Source: Kitagawia praeruptora
Lineage: Eukaryota; Streptophyta; Magnoliopsida; Apiales; Apiaceae
Assembly: GCA_037693485.1 (NCBI GenBank)
Contig: CM075350.1
Span: forward strand, 68,118,001 to 68,182,000
Length of the DNA: 64,000 nt
Direction: 5' to 3'
Position 1 is the stretch's first letter, and the number at the start of each line of letters is the position of its first letter. Below, one piece after another: positions 36,596-46,865 of the stretch. The notes beneath the pieces were generated by a model that ran no database searches, was not told where the DNA came from, and saw only the letters and a list, made by a program, of their open reading frames with translations. The position numbers were made by a program, and so were the translations under genes.

Positions 36596-37887
36596 TGTTA
36601 GTTACAGAGGCATGCCTGTACACATCTAATAACAAGCCTAATTGTTTGTAATGCTTTGCATTACTTACATGACCTCTTAACTGAGGGAACCTCTAGCTGT
36701 AGAGTTTCTGTCTGTATTGTACTTATAGTAGGCATCAAATCCTAGTTGTGTAATTGTAATTATAAAGTCTAGAATAATGCATGAAAGAAGTTCCAAGGTT
36801 CATGCCTCAAGCAAGGAGTTAAAGACTGTCAAATAATCACAGTTGGGGATTTGAAGAAATGAAGAATTTGCCTAAATACCAATTCGAGAAGTATATTTGT
36901 CTATTCGAGAAGTCCAGCATTCGAGAAGTCAAGGATTCGATATCTCAAGACACTATTCGATATCTCTGAATACACTGTTCGATATCTCATTCGATATCTC
37001 AGGGATTCGATATGTCTACTACTCTATTCGAGAACTCAAGAAGTCAACAAGTCAAGATGGTATTCGAGTTCTCAAAGAGTCAACAAGTCAAAGTTCCATT
37101 CGATATCTCAAGGACTCAGAAAGCTATTCGATATCTCGAGGATTCGATAAGTCAAATGTTCTATTCGACAACTCAAGGAATCCTGATGGAAAAGAGCTAT
37201 TCGAGAAGTGATTCGATATGTCAATAAAACAATATTCGAGAACTCAGAGTTATCGATCAAGTCAATTCTAGTTCTCGAATCACTTACTTAGTCACTTCTC
37301 GAATACATTCTTGGAGACAAAATACTGAAGAAATTGTACAAGTCAGAAACCTGCAACAAGCCAATGCACTTTATGGACCACAATCTGTAACGTGCTCTGG
37401 AAAGCCTACAAGGAAGCTTGGAGAGATATAGAAGAGACAAGGAGCTAAAGAAGTGGATCTAAACAGGCTTTGCAAAGTCAAATTTGTAACCGTTTGGACA
37501 CTTACTCAAAAAGGATAGACAGACTAGAAAGTAATTTGTTTAGCTACCTTATTTGCAGTAAGTAGGCTGTATCCATGTTCTATAAGGACACAGCCTCACC
37601 TCATAACTTAGTAACTTTTGTGAGTCAAGTTTTTCATACACTGTAAGTTATATCTCTCTGAGAAAAATGAAGCTGAGAATACTACCATTTGTATTCACAG
37701 ATTGTAGCAACCTTTATCTAATAATACATTAGATTAAAGTGATATTGTGTCTTGTGTTGTTTCTTTATCCACACCTTCACTTCTACACACACAGGCACTT
37801 ATCTGCTACATAGACTCAATCCAAGAAAAGTTCAAGAATCCATTCACCCCCCCCTCTGTATTCTTTTACCGTATTCAATACTCAACA
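36596..37887 (+). repeat. 5' LTR
   Basis: Starts TGTTAGTTACAGAGG, ends TACTCAACA; 1292 bp. It contains the TTCGAGAA/TTCGATATC array (about 36880-37310). Near 37568-37597, AGGCTGT and ACAGCCT arms surround a TATAAGG that could be the core promoter. The long upstream extension of the gag frame from 37747 lies in this LTR and is not coding. Confidence 0.95.
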
Positions 37888-37889
37888 AG

Positions 37890-37901
37890 TGGTATCAGAG
37901 C
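37890..37901 (+). other. Primer-binding site for initiator tRNA-Met
   Basis: TGGTATCAGAGC, two bases after the LTR, is the standard minus-strand primer site of plant copia elements. Confidence 0.95.
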
Positions 37902-37932
37902 GGGCTGTTTATTCAAAAACAGAAAAACGATC

Positions 37933-39459
37933 ATGAGTTCGAATACACCAAAGACTACAGGAACGGTGAAGGTCCCTAAGTTTGATAAAGAAAACTTCAA
38001 TCTCTGGAAGATAAAGATGATGTTGTTCATTAAAGCCTCTCATCCCTTGTATCCTGAGATTCTCAAGAATGGTCCTTTTGTTCCACAACAAGAGATACCA
38101 GAGAAGACTGTTGGAACCACAACTATCCCAAGATCTTATGAGGCCAAGGATCCATCAAAGTGGACAGAGTCAGAAAGGGAGAAGGTTGCTCTTGACAGCC
38201 ACCTCATGCTACTTATCATTGATTCCATGGACATGTCAATGTTTGCAAACATTGCATCATGCACGTCTGCTAAAGAGATGTGGGATCACATTGAGGTGTT
38301 GTGTGAAGGGACTGATGAGGTTAAGGAAAACAGGAAACAGATACTGGTCACACAGTATGAAGCTTTCATGGCACAGCCCAAGGAAAGCATCACTGAAATG
38401 TTTGAAAGGTTTCACAAGCTAGTTACTGAGTTGCAAATGAATGGCAAGGTTTACAGCACCAAGGAGTTAAATATGAAATTTCTGTTGTCTTCACCAAATC
38501 ATCTGGAGCAAAGAGTCATTTCTCTAAGGGAGAGAGATTTGAACAAAGTCACATATGATGTGCTCTATGGAGTCCTAAAGACTCATGAACTTGAGTTGCT
38601 TCAAAAAAGGGCCATCCAAGCCAACCAAGGTAGAATGATAAACACATCATGTGCCTTGATTGTCAACAAATCTATTCTGGACCTAGAAGCATCTACAAGC
38701 CAGCTAAGGATAGAGGAGGTAGCAGATGATGAAGAAACTGAAGCTGGGGTGAGTGAACCTGTTGAGGAAAAGGAGGAAGAAGAAGAAGAGTTTTACACTC
38801 TGGAAGAACTTGATGGGATGGAAAATACTTCATATGCTTTCATGGCCAGAAAATTTCCAAACATCAGATTTAAAAGAAATCAACCCTTCAAACCCAAAAC
38901 TCAAAACCATTCAGCCAACAAGAACAAGGCACCTGTGAAACCAAACAGAAATAAGTTCAAAACCAGTTATGTGGATAGGTCATCTGTAAGGTGCTATAGA
39001 TGCAATGATCTAGGGCATTTTGCCAGTGAATGCAAGAAGCCTAAAAAGAAGGATAGAGATTATCTTGAGCTCGAAGCTAAGTATGAGGCCCTTCTGAAAA
39101 AGCAGACACATGGTAAGGCCTACATAGCTGAAGGGAAGTGTTGGGATGATTCTGAGAGTGATGAAGAGGAACAAGAATTCTGCAATTATGCCTTGATGGC
39201 CAACTCCAAGGATGACTCATCTTCATCTGATTCTCAGGTACCATCTCTCACTACTATAGACATGTCTGTTTCTGAGTACAAATGCATGATTGAACAATTA
39301 TCTGTTGAAATGTTTAATATTCATACTAGTATGACTGCTGCTAATGAGGAGATTGCTAAACTGTCTACTAGAAATGAAATATTAACCAAAAAGAATGAGG
39401 AACTTGAGCTAACTACTATGCAAGTAGAAAACCTTAAGAAAGAAGTTGAATATTTGTAG
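37933..39459 (+). CDS. gag: gag (nucleocapsid polyprotein), first part, 508 aa
   Basis: The ATG at 37933 (MSSNTPKTTG) lies 31 bases after the PBS and opens the conserved copia gag block (KFDKENFNLWKIKM). A UBN2-type capsid region follows, with EMWDHIEVL and ESITEMFERFHKL. A CCHC zinc knuckle CYRCNDLGHFASEC starts at about residue 354 (CX2CX4HX4C). After that the chain is acidic and then probably coiled coil (NEEIAKLSTRNEILTKKNEEL). The frame stops at TAG (39457-39459) but stays open in the same frame for nearly another kilobase. The gag packages RNA and binds nucleic acid in virus-like particles. The first 508 residues look intact. Confidence 0.9.
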   Translation: MSSNTPKTTGTVKVPKFDKENFNLWKIKMMLFIKASHPLYPEILKNGPFVPQQEIPEKTVGTTTIPRSYEAKDPSKWTESEREKVALDSHLMLLIIDSMDMSMFANIASCTSAKEMWDHIEVLCEGTDEVKENRKQILVTQYEAFMAQPKESITEMFERFHKLVTELQMNGKVYSTKELNMKFLLSSPNHLEQRVISLRERDLNKVTYDVLYGVLKTHELELLQKRAIQANQGRMINTSCALIVNKSILDLEASTSQLRIEEVADDEETEAGVSEPVEEKEEEEEEFYTLEELDGMENTSYAFMARKFPNIRFKRNQPFKPKTQNHSANKNKAPVKPNRNKFKTSYVDRSSVRCYRCNDLGHFASECKKPKKKDRDYLELEAKYEALLKKQTHGKAYIAEGKCWDDSESDEEEQEFCNYALMANSKDDSSSSDSQVPSLTTIDMSVSEYKCMIEQLSVEMFNIHTSMTAANEEIAKLSTRNEILTKKNEELELTTMQVENLKKEVEYL

Positions 39460-40440
39460 AACAAGGTTGTTTATGCTAATCAAGTAGAGAAGGCACTTAG
39501 GGATGAATTAACTGAGAATGAATTCAAACTGAAAACTTTCAAGAAATCATCGGGTTTAGTGCAATCCTATTGTGAGAAAATTGAAGCTAAACCCAAAGTA
39601 GCTATTGGACTTGACTATGACTCTCTCAAACAGAGGAAAGGCTATGCTGTCATTGAAGAGGACACTCCTATTCATGAAAAAGTGCCTCACATTTTGAGAA
39701 AAACTGAAAATCCAATTTTTAAGGAATCAACATTTGAAATTGATGAGGATGCCTTACTCATCAAGCAAATGTTGAATGATGAGGATGAGGCACAATTTAG
39801 TGAACAGCAAGCATCCTCTAAGAGTGAGAATGTCAAGTCAAAGACCAAGAAACCAGTAGTTGATAGGCCAAGACCTAAGAAGTTTGTTAAGTTTGTCTCA
39901 GCTGGGAAGAGTGAATCAGAAAAGGAAGTGACTAAGAAGAAACAGAACAGAAATGGCAAGTTAGGGATTAACAAGGATAACAACTATGTTTATATGCCTA
40001 ATGCCCCTAGGAAAACTTGTCAGAACTGTTTCAGTACCAATCATTTAACTCATGCATGCAAGAAACCTGTTGGTAGTGTGTCTAAACCTTTCTATGATTG
40101 TTCTGTGCCTCTAAGTCATAGAGATGCACCCTTTTGTGATAAATTTGACTGTATGCCATGCAATATTAATGTTATGACTAGTTGTTTTAATTTAAGAAGG
40201 CAATTCATTGATGGTTGTATCAGTCACAATTCTCACACACACTACACAAGGTCAAAGTCTTCGAGTCCTCCTAAAGCTAGGAAGGTACCTCTGTCACCCA
40301 AGTCTGAAACTTCAGGTTCTAAGACTTCCAACAGTGACAAGAAGACTAACACTAAGAAAGTTGGCAAGCATGTTGTTTATGATAAAACTGTCTCTAAGTC
40401 ACATGGACCCAAACTTGTTTGGGTACCAAAGGAAAAGTAA
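39460..40440 (+). pseudogene. gag: gag continuation after TAG, with second zinc knuckle
   Basis: Same frame as gag and open to the TAA at 40438-40440. Lysine-rich, with a second CX2CX4HX4C motif CQNCFSTNHLTHAC (about 40018-40059), and ending in GPKLVWVPKEK. In related elements this block leads without a break into protease, so it is the gag-to-pol linker. Here it ends at the stop while the protease frame runs in the -1 frame, with a junction in an A-rich run near 40431-40437. A single-base loss is the simplest explanation. Confidence 0.8.
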
Positions 40441-41771
40441 TACCTTTGTGTTTGCAGGGCAAAGAAAGTGAAAAGAAGGTCATGTGGATTTTGGACAGTG
40501 GATGCTCAAATCATATGACTGGTGATATGGCCCTGCTATCACAGTATGAGGAAAAGGCTGGCCCAATGGTTGCTTTTGGAGATGACAGCATGGGTAACAC
40601 ATTGGGATATGGCAAGCTGAAAGTTGGTAATGTCATCATTGAAGATGTAGCACTAGTCAAGGGGCTCAAGCATAATCTGCTAAGTGTTGGTCAGTTTACT
40701 GATAGAGGATTCAAAGTGAATTTTGACAAAGATGAATGTTTGATCACCCACAAGAAGACTGGTAATTTTGCTCTATCTGGAGTAAGGAAGGGAAGCCTGT
40801 TTGTAGCCAATATGGACTCTGCAAACAAGGACAAAATTTGCTGCTTTTACTCAAAAGCATCAAATGAAGATTGTTGGCTGTGGCACAAGAAACTATCACA
40901 CCTGAACTTCAAGGCCATTAATTCTCTAGTCAAAAGAGAGTTAGTGAGAGGCATGCCCACACTTGAATTCTACCAAGAAGGAGTGTGTGAGGCTTGTCAA
41001 AAAGGAAAAATGAAAAGATCAAGCCACAAGTCAAAGACAGTGACATCAGTAACCAAGCCATTACAACTCATCCATATGGATTTGTTTGGGCCTGTCAACA
41101 TAATGTCACTTGGAAGAAAGAAGTATGCCCTGGTAATGGTTGATGATTTTTCAAGGTATACATGGGTGGAATTTCTGGCATCTAAAGATGAGGCTCCACA
41201 AGTAATTATTGAGCATATAAAGAAAGTTGACAAGGAAGCAAAGGCAAACGATGCAAGTGTGATTGCACTGAGGAGTGATAATGGAACAGAGTTCAGGAAT
41301 GCCACACTTGAAGCATTCTGCAAAGAGAATGGCATTTCTCAGCAATTCTCAGCTCCAAGGACTCCACAACAAAATGGAGTTGTTGAGAGAAAGAATAGAA
41401 CTCTAATTAAGGCTGGTAGAACAATGTTACTTGATGCAAAAATGCCTACATGTTTTTGGGCTGAGGCTGTGAGCACGGCATGCTATATTCAGAACAGGAC
41501 CCTCATCAACAAAAACACTGGAAAGACACCTTACAACTTGATGACTGGAAAGAAGCCTACTCTAAAGTATGTTCATACTTTTGGAAGCAAATGCTTTGTA
41601 CTAAAGGATAATTCTGAATATGTTGGAAAATTTGATGCAAAAGCATTTGAAGGAATTTTTCTTGGCTATTCTATGGAAAGAATTGCATACAAGGTTTATG
41701 TCATCAGTCAAAAGAAAGTTATGGAAAGTACAGATGTAACATTTGATGACAGCAAACTACCTAGACTATAA
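40441..41771 (+). pseudogene. pol: pol, protease and integrase half
   Basis: This frame has no ATG near its start, so it was expressed as part of a gag-pol polyprotein. The protease motif is LDSGCSNHMTG (Asp at 40494). The GAG-pre-integrase zinc region has WHKKLSHLNF and CEACQKGK. The integrase core shows its catalytic triad in HMDLFGP, RSDNGTEF and VVERKNR (D, D, E), followed by a copia-type C-terminal domain. An in-frame TAA (41769-41771) cuts the polyprotein between integrase and RT. All catalytic residues visible here are intact. Confidence 0.9.
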
Positions 41772-43691
41772 GAAGCCAATGATGAAGACAAAGATCCATT
41801 GAGGTTTGATAATCTAGATGATTCTGATGAAGAGATTGAAACTGGAGTTGAAACTCAAGTTCAACAAACTCAAGTGATTAATGATACAAGAGAAGAATCT
41901 GTGCCAATCGATAGTGGAGAAACAAGCATCCAAGACACACATGTGAGTATTGGCAACTTCACAGGGGGAGGAAATGAGGATGACCATGATGTGGATGATG
42001 AAGCAACATCAAGGATGAGAAGTCAGGCTGAACACTCGAGGAAATGGGATAGATTACACACTGCAGAGCAAATCATTGGAGATCCTAATGCAGGAGTAAG
42101 GACTAGGAGAGCAACTCAAAATGAGTGCCTCTATGGATGTTTTCTATCACAAGTTGAGCCTAAGAAACTTGATGATGCACTGTTGGATCCCGATTGGATT
42201 ATTGCCATGCAAGAGGAGCTGAATCAATTTGAAAGGAACAAAGTATGGGAACTTGTGCCTGCACCAAAGAATAGAACCATTGTTGGAACAAAATGGGTTC
42301 TGAAGAATAAGATGGATGAAGATGGTGTAATAATAAGAAACAAAGCAAGGTTGGTTGCAAAAGGATACTCTCAACAGGAAGGCATTGATTATGATGAGAC
42401 ATTTGCCCCTGTTGCTAGATTGGAAGCCATCAGAATATTCCTGGCATTTGTTGCTCATTCAAACTTTAAAGTTTATCAAATGGATGTCAAGAGTGCATTT
42501 CTAAATGGAGAGTTGGAAGAAGAGGTTTATGTGCAACAACCACCTGGCTTTGAGGATCCACATTTCCCAGAATTTGTCTACAGATTGCTTAAGGCATTGT
42601 ATGGACTTAAGCAAGCTCCAAGAGCATGGTATGATACTTTATCACAATTTCTTCTTGAAAATCAATTCACTAGAGGCACATTGGACAAGACACTGTTTTA
42701 CAAGAAGCATGGTGATGATATTATCCTAGTCCAAATCTATGTGGATGATATCATTTTTGGTTCTACAAATGAGAAGCTGTGTGAGAAATTCTCTAAACTC
42801 ATGCAGAGCAGATATGAGATGAGTATGATGGGAGAGTTGACATTCTTTCTAGGGCTGCAAGTCAGTCAAAGGAAGGATGGTATCTTTATCAGTCAAACCA
42901 AGTACATCAAGTATTTATTGAAGAAGTTTGACTTGGAAGATTGTTCACCTGCCAAGACACCCATGGCCACTGCCACTAAACTGGATGAAGATGCTAAAGG
43001 CAAGAGAGTAGATATCTCAGTCTACAGAGGCATGGTTGGTTCTCTACTCTACCTCACTGCAAGTAGGCCAGACATCATGTTTGCTACATGCTTGTGTGCA
43101 AGGTTTCAATCAAATCCAAAGGAATCACATTTGATTGCAATAAAAAGGATCTTTAGATATCTGAAGGGCACTCCTAACTTGGGATTATGGTATCCTAAGG
43201 ACACAGGGTTCAATCTGGTTGGTTATTCTGATGCTGATTATGCTGGATGCAGAGTGGATAGGAAAAGCACCTCAGGAAGCTGCCAGTTTCTTGGACAAAG
43301 GTTAGTTTCTTGGTATAGCAAGAAGCAACAATCTGTGTCAACTTCTACAGCTGAGGCTGAATACATAGCTGCTGGAAGTTGTTGTGCTCAAGTGCTTTGG
43401 ATTAGAAATCAACTTAGAGATTATGGACTTGTGTTGGAAAGAATTCCAATCATGTGTGACAACACAAGTGCAATCTCTATAGTTGCCAATCCTGTCAATC
43501 ATTCTAGAACAAAGCATATTGACATCAGATATCATTTCATAAGAGAACATGCAACTAATGGAACCATTGAGTTGCATTATGTCTCTACAGATAAACAACT
43601 AGCTGATATATTCACTAAGCCATTAGATGAAGCCACCTTCACAAGGTTGGTAAGTGAGATTGGAATGCTGAATTCTTCAGATTCTGGCTAA
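41772..43691 (+). pseudogene. pol: pol, reverse transcriptase and RNase H half
   Basis: Continues in the same frame after the TAA. An acidic linker leads into RT: the WIIAMQEEL block, KARLVAKGYSQ, YQMDVKSAFLNG, YGLKQAPRAWYD and the YVDD active site. RNase H follows, with DADYAG, the intact AEAEY motif, CDNTSA and HIDIRYHF. It ends SSDSG and TAA. RT copies the genomic RNA and RNase H removes the template. Apart from the upstream stop this half looks intact, unlike copy 1. Confidence 0.92.
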
Positions 43692-44534
43692 GTGAATACA
43701 CCATCTAGATTGTTGCAGCAGTAAACACTTACTTTATCTAAATTCTCAATATTTTTGGAGTAAGTGTTGGCTGAAATATGATTTATAAATATTTCAAATC
43801 TGTTGCATATGTTGAAAATCATATTTCTATTAACTTAAAATTTCTATGAAATTTTGAGAAAATCACTATCTAATTTGCTAGGATATTCTTCAGTAAATAT
43901 GTCTGGTAAATTTTAAAAGATAGTGAAAATCAAATTTCTATGAGTGATGGGTATAGTTCGATAAGTCAGACTTCTCGAATGATTCACTATTCGACATCTC
44001 TAACAAGTCTCATTAGAGTACTCTTGATTTCTCGAATAGAGTCTTTCTGAGATATCGAATAGAGGTATTCTTGACTTCTCGAATATAGTAACTGAGTTCT
44101 CGAATGATTGAGTTCTCGAACACTATATTTGAGTTCTCGAATCATTTGAAAAGGCTGAATTCTCGCTGAATTTTAACTGATTTTGGACTTTTGTCTAAAA
44201 GTTTAATTCACTCATAAAAACACATTTTATTTAATTTAGAATTATTTCTAAGTTAGATAACTGCCAGCTGTGAGTTTCTATCTGCTTGAGTTATCGATTA
44301 AGCCTTTCTTGACTTCTCGAATAGTTGTTTTCTACTTCTCGAATGCCTGACTTGTCGAAACAAACTTTCATCTAATCGACAATTCAAGTACTTCATACTT
44401 ATACAATTTCACATCTATTCGATTCATTTCATTCGATTTCTCAAACATCTACACTCTCTAAACCCCTGAAACCCTAGCTACGAAGAGCCAAATTTCTTCT
44501 TCAACCTTCAACTTCTTTCCTCCCTTCTACACAA
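43692..44534 (+). promoter_or_regulatory. Linker with TTCTCGAA array and promoter-like 3' end
   Basis: No protein. TTCTCGAA (reverse complement of the LTR motif TTCGAGAA) recurs about seven times within 43970-44145 and again near 44314-44345, mixed with TCGAC and TCGAT variants. Then come TTATACAAT (44400-44408), a telo-box-like AAACCCTA near 44469, and a pyrimidine-rich leader up to the ATG at 44535. Its conservation in copy 1 suggests a function such as a separate promoter or an RNA-processing region for the extra ORF. Confidence 0.5.
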
Positions 44535-45392
44535 ATGGCAACAGTAAAGTTCAACACCAACTTCATCGCTCTCACTAGTGATGTTGAAGCACCCAATGCC
44601 AATTTCAAGTGCTTTGTGAAATGGATGGCTGAGTCATACATCAAGGATGCACTCTCTGCCAACCCAACTCTGTATCTAGATATCCTGGAACAGTTTTGGG
44701 GTACTGCTATTGTGGAAGTTGTAGCCCTGGAAAACGCAATCACTTCATATATCATCTACTGCAAGATTCAAGATAAGGAAATCACTATCACTACTGCAGA
44801 CATGAACCAAGCATTGGGCCTACAACAAGAGTCATTCGACAGACTGGCCACTAATGCAGAGTTAGAGGAATTCTTTGAGTTCATCAATTACTCAGATAGG
44901 ATCAATCTTGGAAAGCTAAACAGAAAGAATCTGAGAAAGGAGTGGAGCTATGTGTTTGCAACTCTTCTCCAAGTCTTCACTGCCAGGAAATCAAGCTTTG
45001 ATCAAATCAGTGCACCTGTGCAGCAAATTGGATATGCATTGGCCTATGGAAAGAAGATAGATGTTGGCCAAATCATTCTCCAAGAACTATATGGGAGACT
45101 TGGTAAGAACACAACCAAGAGAGGTACTGATATTTTCTTCCCTCGCTTTATTCAATCTGTACTTAATTTTAAGAATGCTTCATTGATTGAATTGCCTGGG
45201 ATTGATAAAAATAAAATAGGCTATCCTAAGTCCATGACCAAACTCATTTTTGGTAATTTGGAGACTAGGAATGATGTGGATGTAAGACTGAACATAACTC
45301 CCCATATGGAGAGTTTGTTTAGAACTTATCCCCACAACATGCCAACATTTGATGCAAAATCTAAGTTAGCACAGCCCAAGCAAGTAGAATAA
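44535..45392 (+). pseudogene. Extra ORF, N-terminal segment (285 aa)
   Basis: MATVKFNTNF start, then a folded domain (residues about 20-215) with LDILEQFW, ITTADMNQALGL, WSYVFATLLQVFTARKSSFDQI, GYALAYGKKI and IFFPRFIQSVLN. I recognise this pattern, from memory, as the uncharacterised plant 'putative transposon protein' domain found beside many retroelements. No signal peptide, hydrophobic segment or glycosylated ectodomain is evident, so an envelope role is not supported by what can be seen. The segment ends at an in-frame TAA (45390-45392), after which the same frame stays open. Confidence 0.82.
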
Positions 45393-46865
45393 AATGCTAA
45401 CCCAGGGCCTGCTAACCAACCCTCTCAACCAAACACTCTACCACATACTGAGCCAACTGCATCATCCTCTCAAAAGGGTGATGTTAGTAAAAAGAAGAGA
45501 AAGGAAGTAATGTCTGCACCATTAAATATCTTATCTGAAGCAGCATTAGCTGTTGAATTAGGTCTAGAAAGTGAGGAACCTGAGTCACCCTTACACAGGA
45601 CAAAGAAGAAGAAAACTAAGACCACCTCTTCAGTCACACAAATGGCTGAAGTTGTAAAATCAGGGGCACACAGCTCACTAGGTGTATCCTCTCAACAGGG
45701 TGCACCTATAGAATCAAGCATTCTCCCCAATGCACCTTCTTGTATAGAGTCAGCACATGGGAGTGATAAGGCTGGCACTACACTGAGTGGAGAGCACATC
45801 ACAATTGAAACTCCCTCTATTTCTCAGGGGGAGTTGCCAAAATCTACTATTAAACACACTTCTCTTCCAGAATCTAACACTGAAATTTCTTTGGAAACTG
45901 CAACTCAGGCAACTGAGATGCAAGGCATTGATCATCAAGAATTCTTTTCTCTTGATGAGCCAATAATTTCAAGTGACTTAGTGCATGACACTTTGCTCAC
46001 CACTCAGAACCCACATTTAGATGGTGAGGGAATGCATGCTGAGGCATCTCCTGATGACACCATCACAAACACAGAGGTTCCACTAGTCCTTATTAGAGAC
46101 TCTGTGCCTGTGTCAACTGCTGGTGTAATTCATCCCACTTCTGTGGTGACACCAGTAGTAGAGTCAATCCATCGGGTTACAGAAGTTGCATCTGTAACTG
46201 AGGAGTCTAGTTTGCCTAGCTCTAGCTCTGACTTCATGTCACAATGGCTGAAGCCTGTGCAACATGACAGTGCTTCAGGATCAGGGTCTGTTCCACAACA
46301 ATTAACGGTTGAAGCACTTCAAAGCTTAATTGTGGATCAGATTCCTGAGTTCACAAAGATTGCTCAGAACCTTCTCACTGCAGACATTCCTAATCCAGAC
46401 TATGAGGCCATTCTGTTATGCCATAGGGATGATGTGGAGTTGCAGAAGACAAAGATCATTGATGATGCTGAGAGAGATGGCAACATAGATGCCTGGCTGC
46501 AAGGAAAATATGATATTACTCTTGATGAAGCACTTCAGTATCTCAGGGAGGAATACCTCACTTCACTGGGTTCCAATGCCAAATCTCTGACCCCTGGTGA
46601 AGTGTATGAGGCTATGAATGATACACACAAGGGATTCCTCAAGGCTGCACATTATCTTGGAAAAGGTGTTAAAACTGAGGTCAATAGAGTGTGTGATAAG
46701 ACCACCACCACAGTAGAAGCAATCAAGAGGACCTTTGATGCCAAATTCCCTCAGCTAGACAGTGTGTTCAAGGACCTCAAACACTGCAACACCACCTGCA
46801 CCAAAATGGACAATGGGCTAGCTCTGCTAAAGGATACTGTCACAGGTCTGGGGCATCAATTTTAA
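45393..46865 (+). pseudogene. Extra ORF, middle segment (same frame)
   Basis: About 490 codons in the frame of the N-terminal segment. Soon after the stop is a basic cluster KKKRKE (about 45490), which resembles a nuclear localisation signal. Then follows a long Ser/Thr/Pro-rich stretch (45540-46260) and a more ordered, acidic part (about 46300-46860) with NPDYEAILLCHRDDVEL and DEALQYLREEYL. It ends at a second in-frame TAA (46863-46865). An ATG at 45510 could start a separate protein. Function unknown. Confidence 0.75.

Noticed and set aside
37747..37932. Upstream extension of the gag ORF
   Set aside because: It lies in the 5' LTR and across the PBS; the conserved gag block starts at the ATG at 37933.
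39457..39459. Stop-codon readthrough signal at the gag TAG
   Set aside because: The context after TAG (AACAAG) does not match the CARYYA readthrough consensus known for plant viral and SIRE1-type stops.
40419..40440. Programmed -1 frameshift between gag and pol
   Set aside because: The A-rich junction is not a canonical slippery heptamer with a visible downstream structure, and related copia elements have one continuous gag-pol frame; a one-base loss is simpler.
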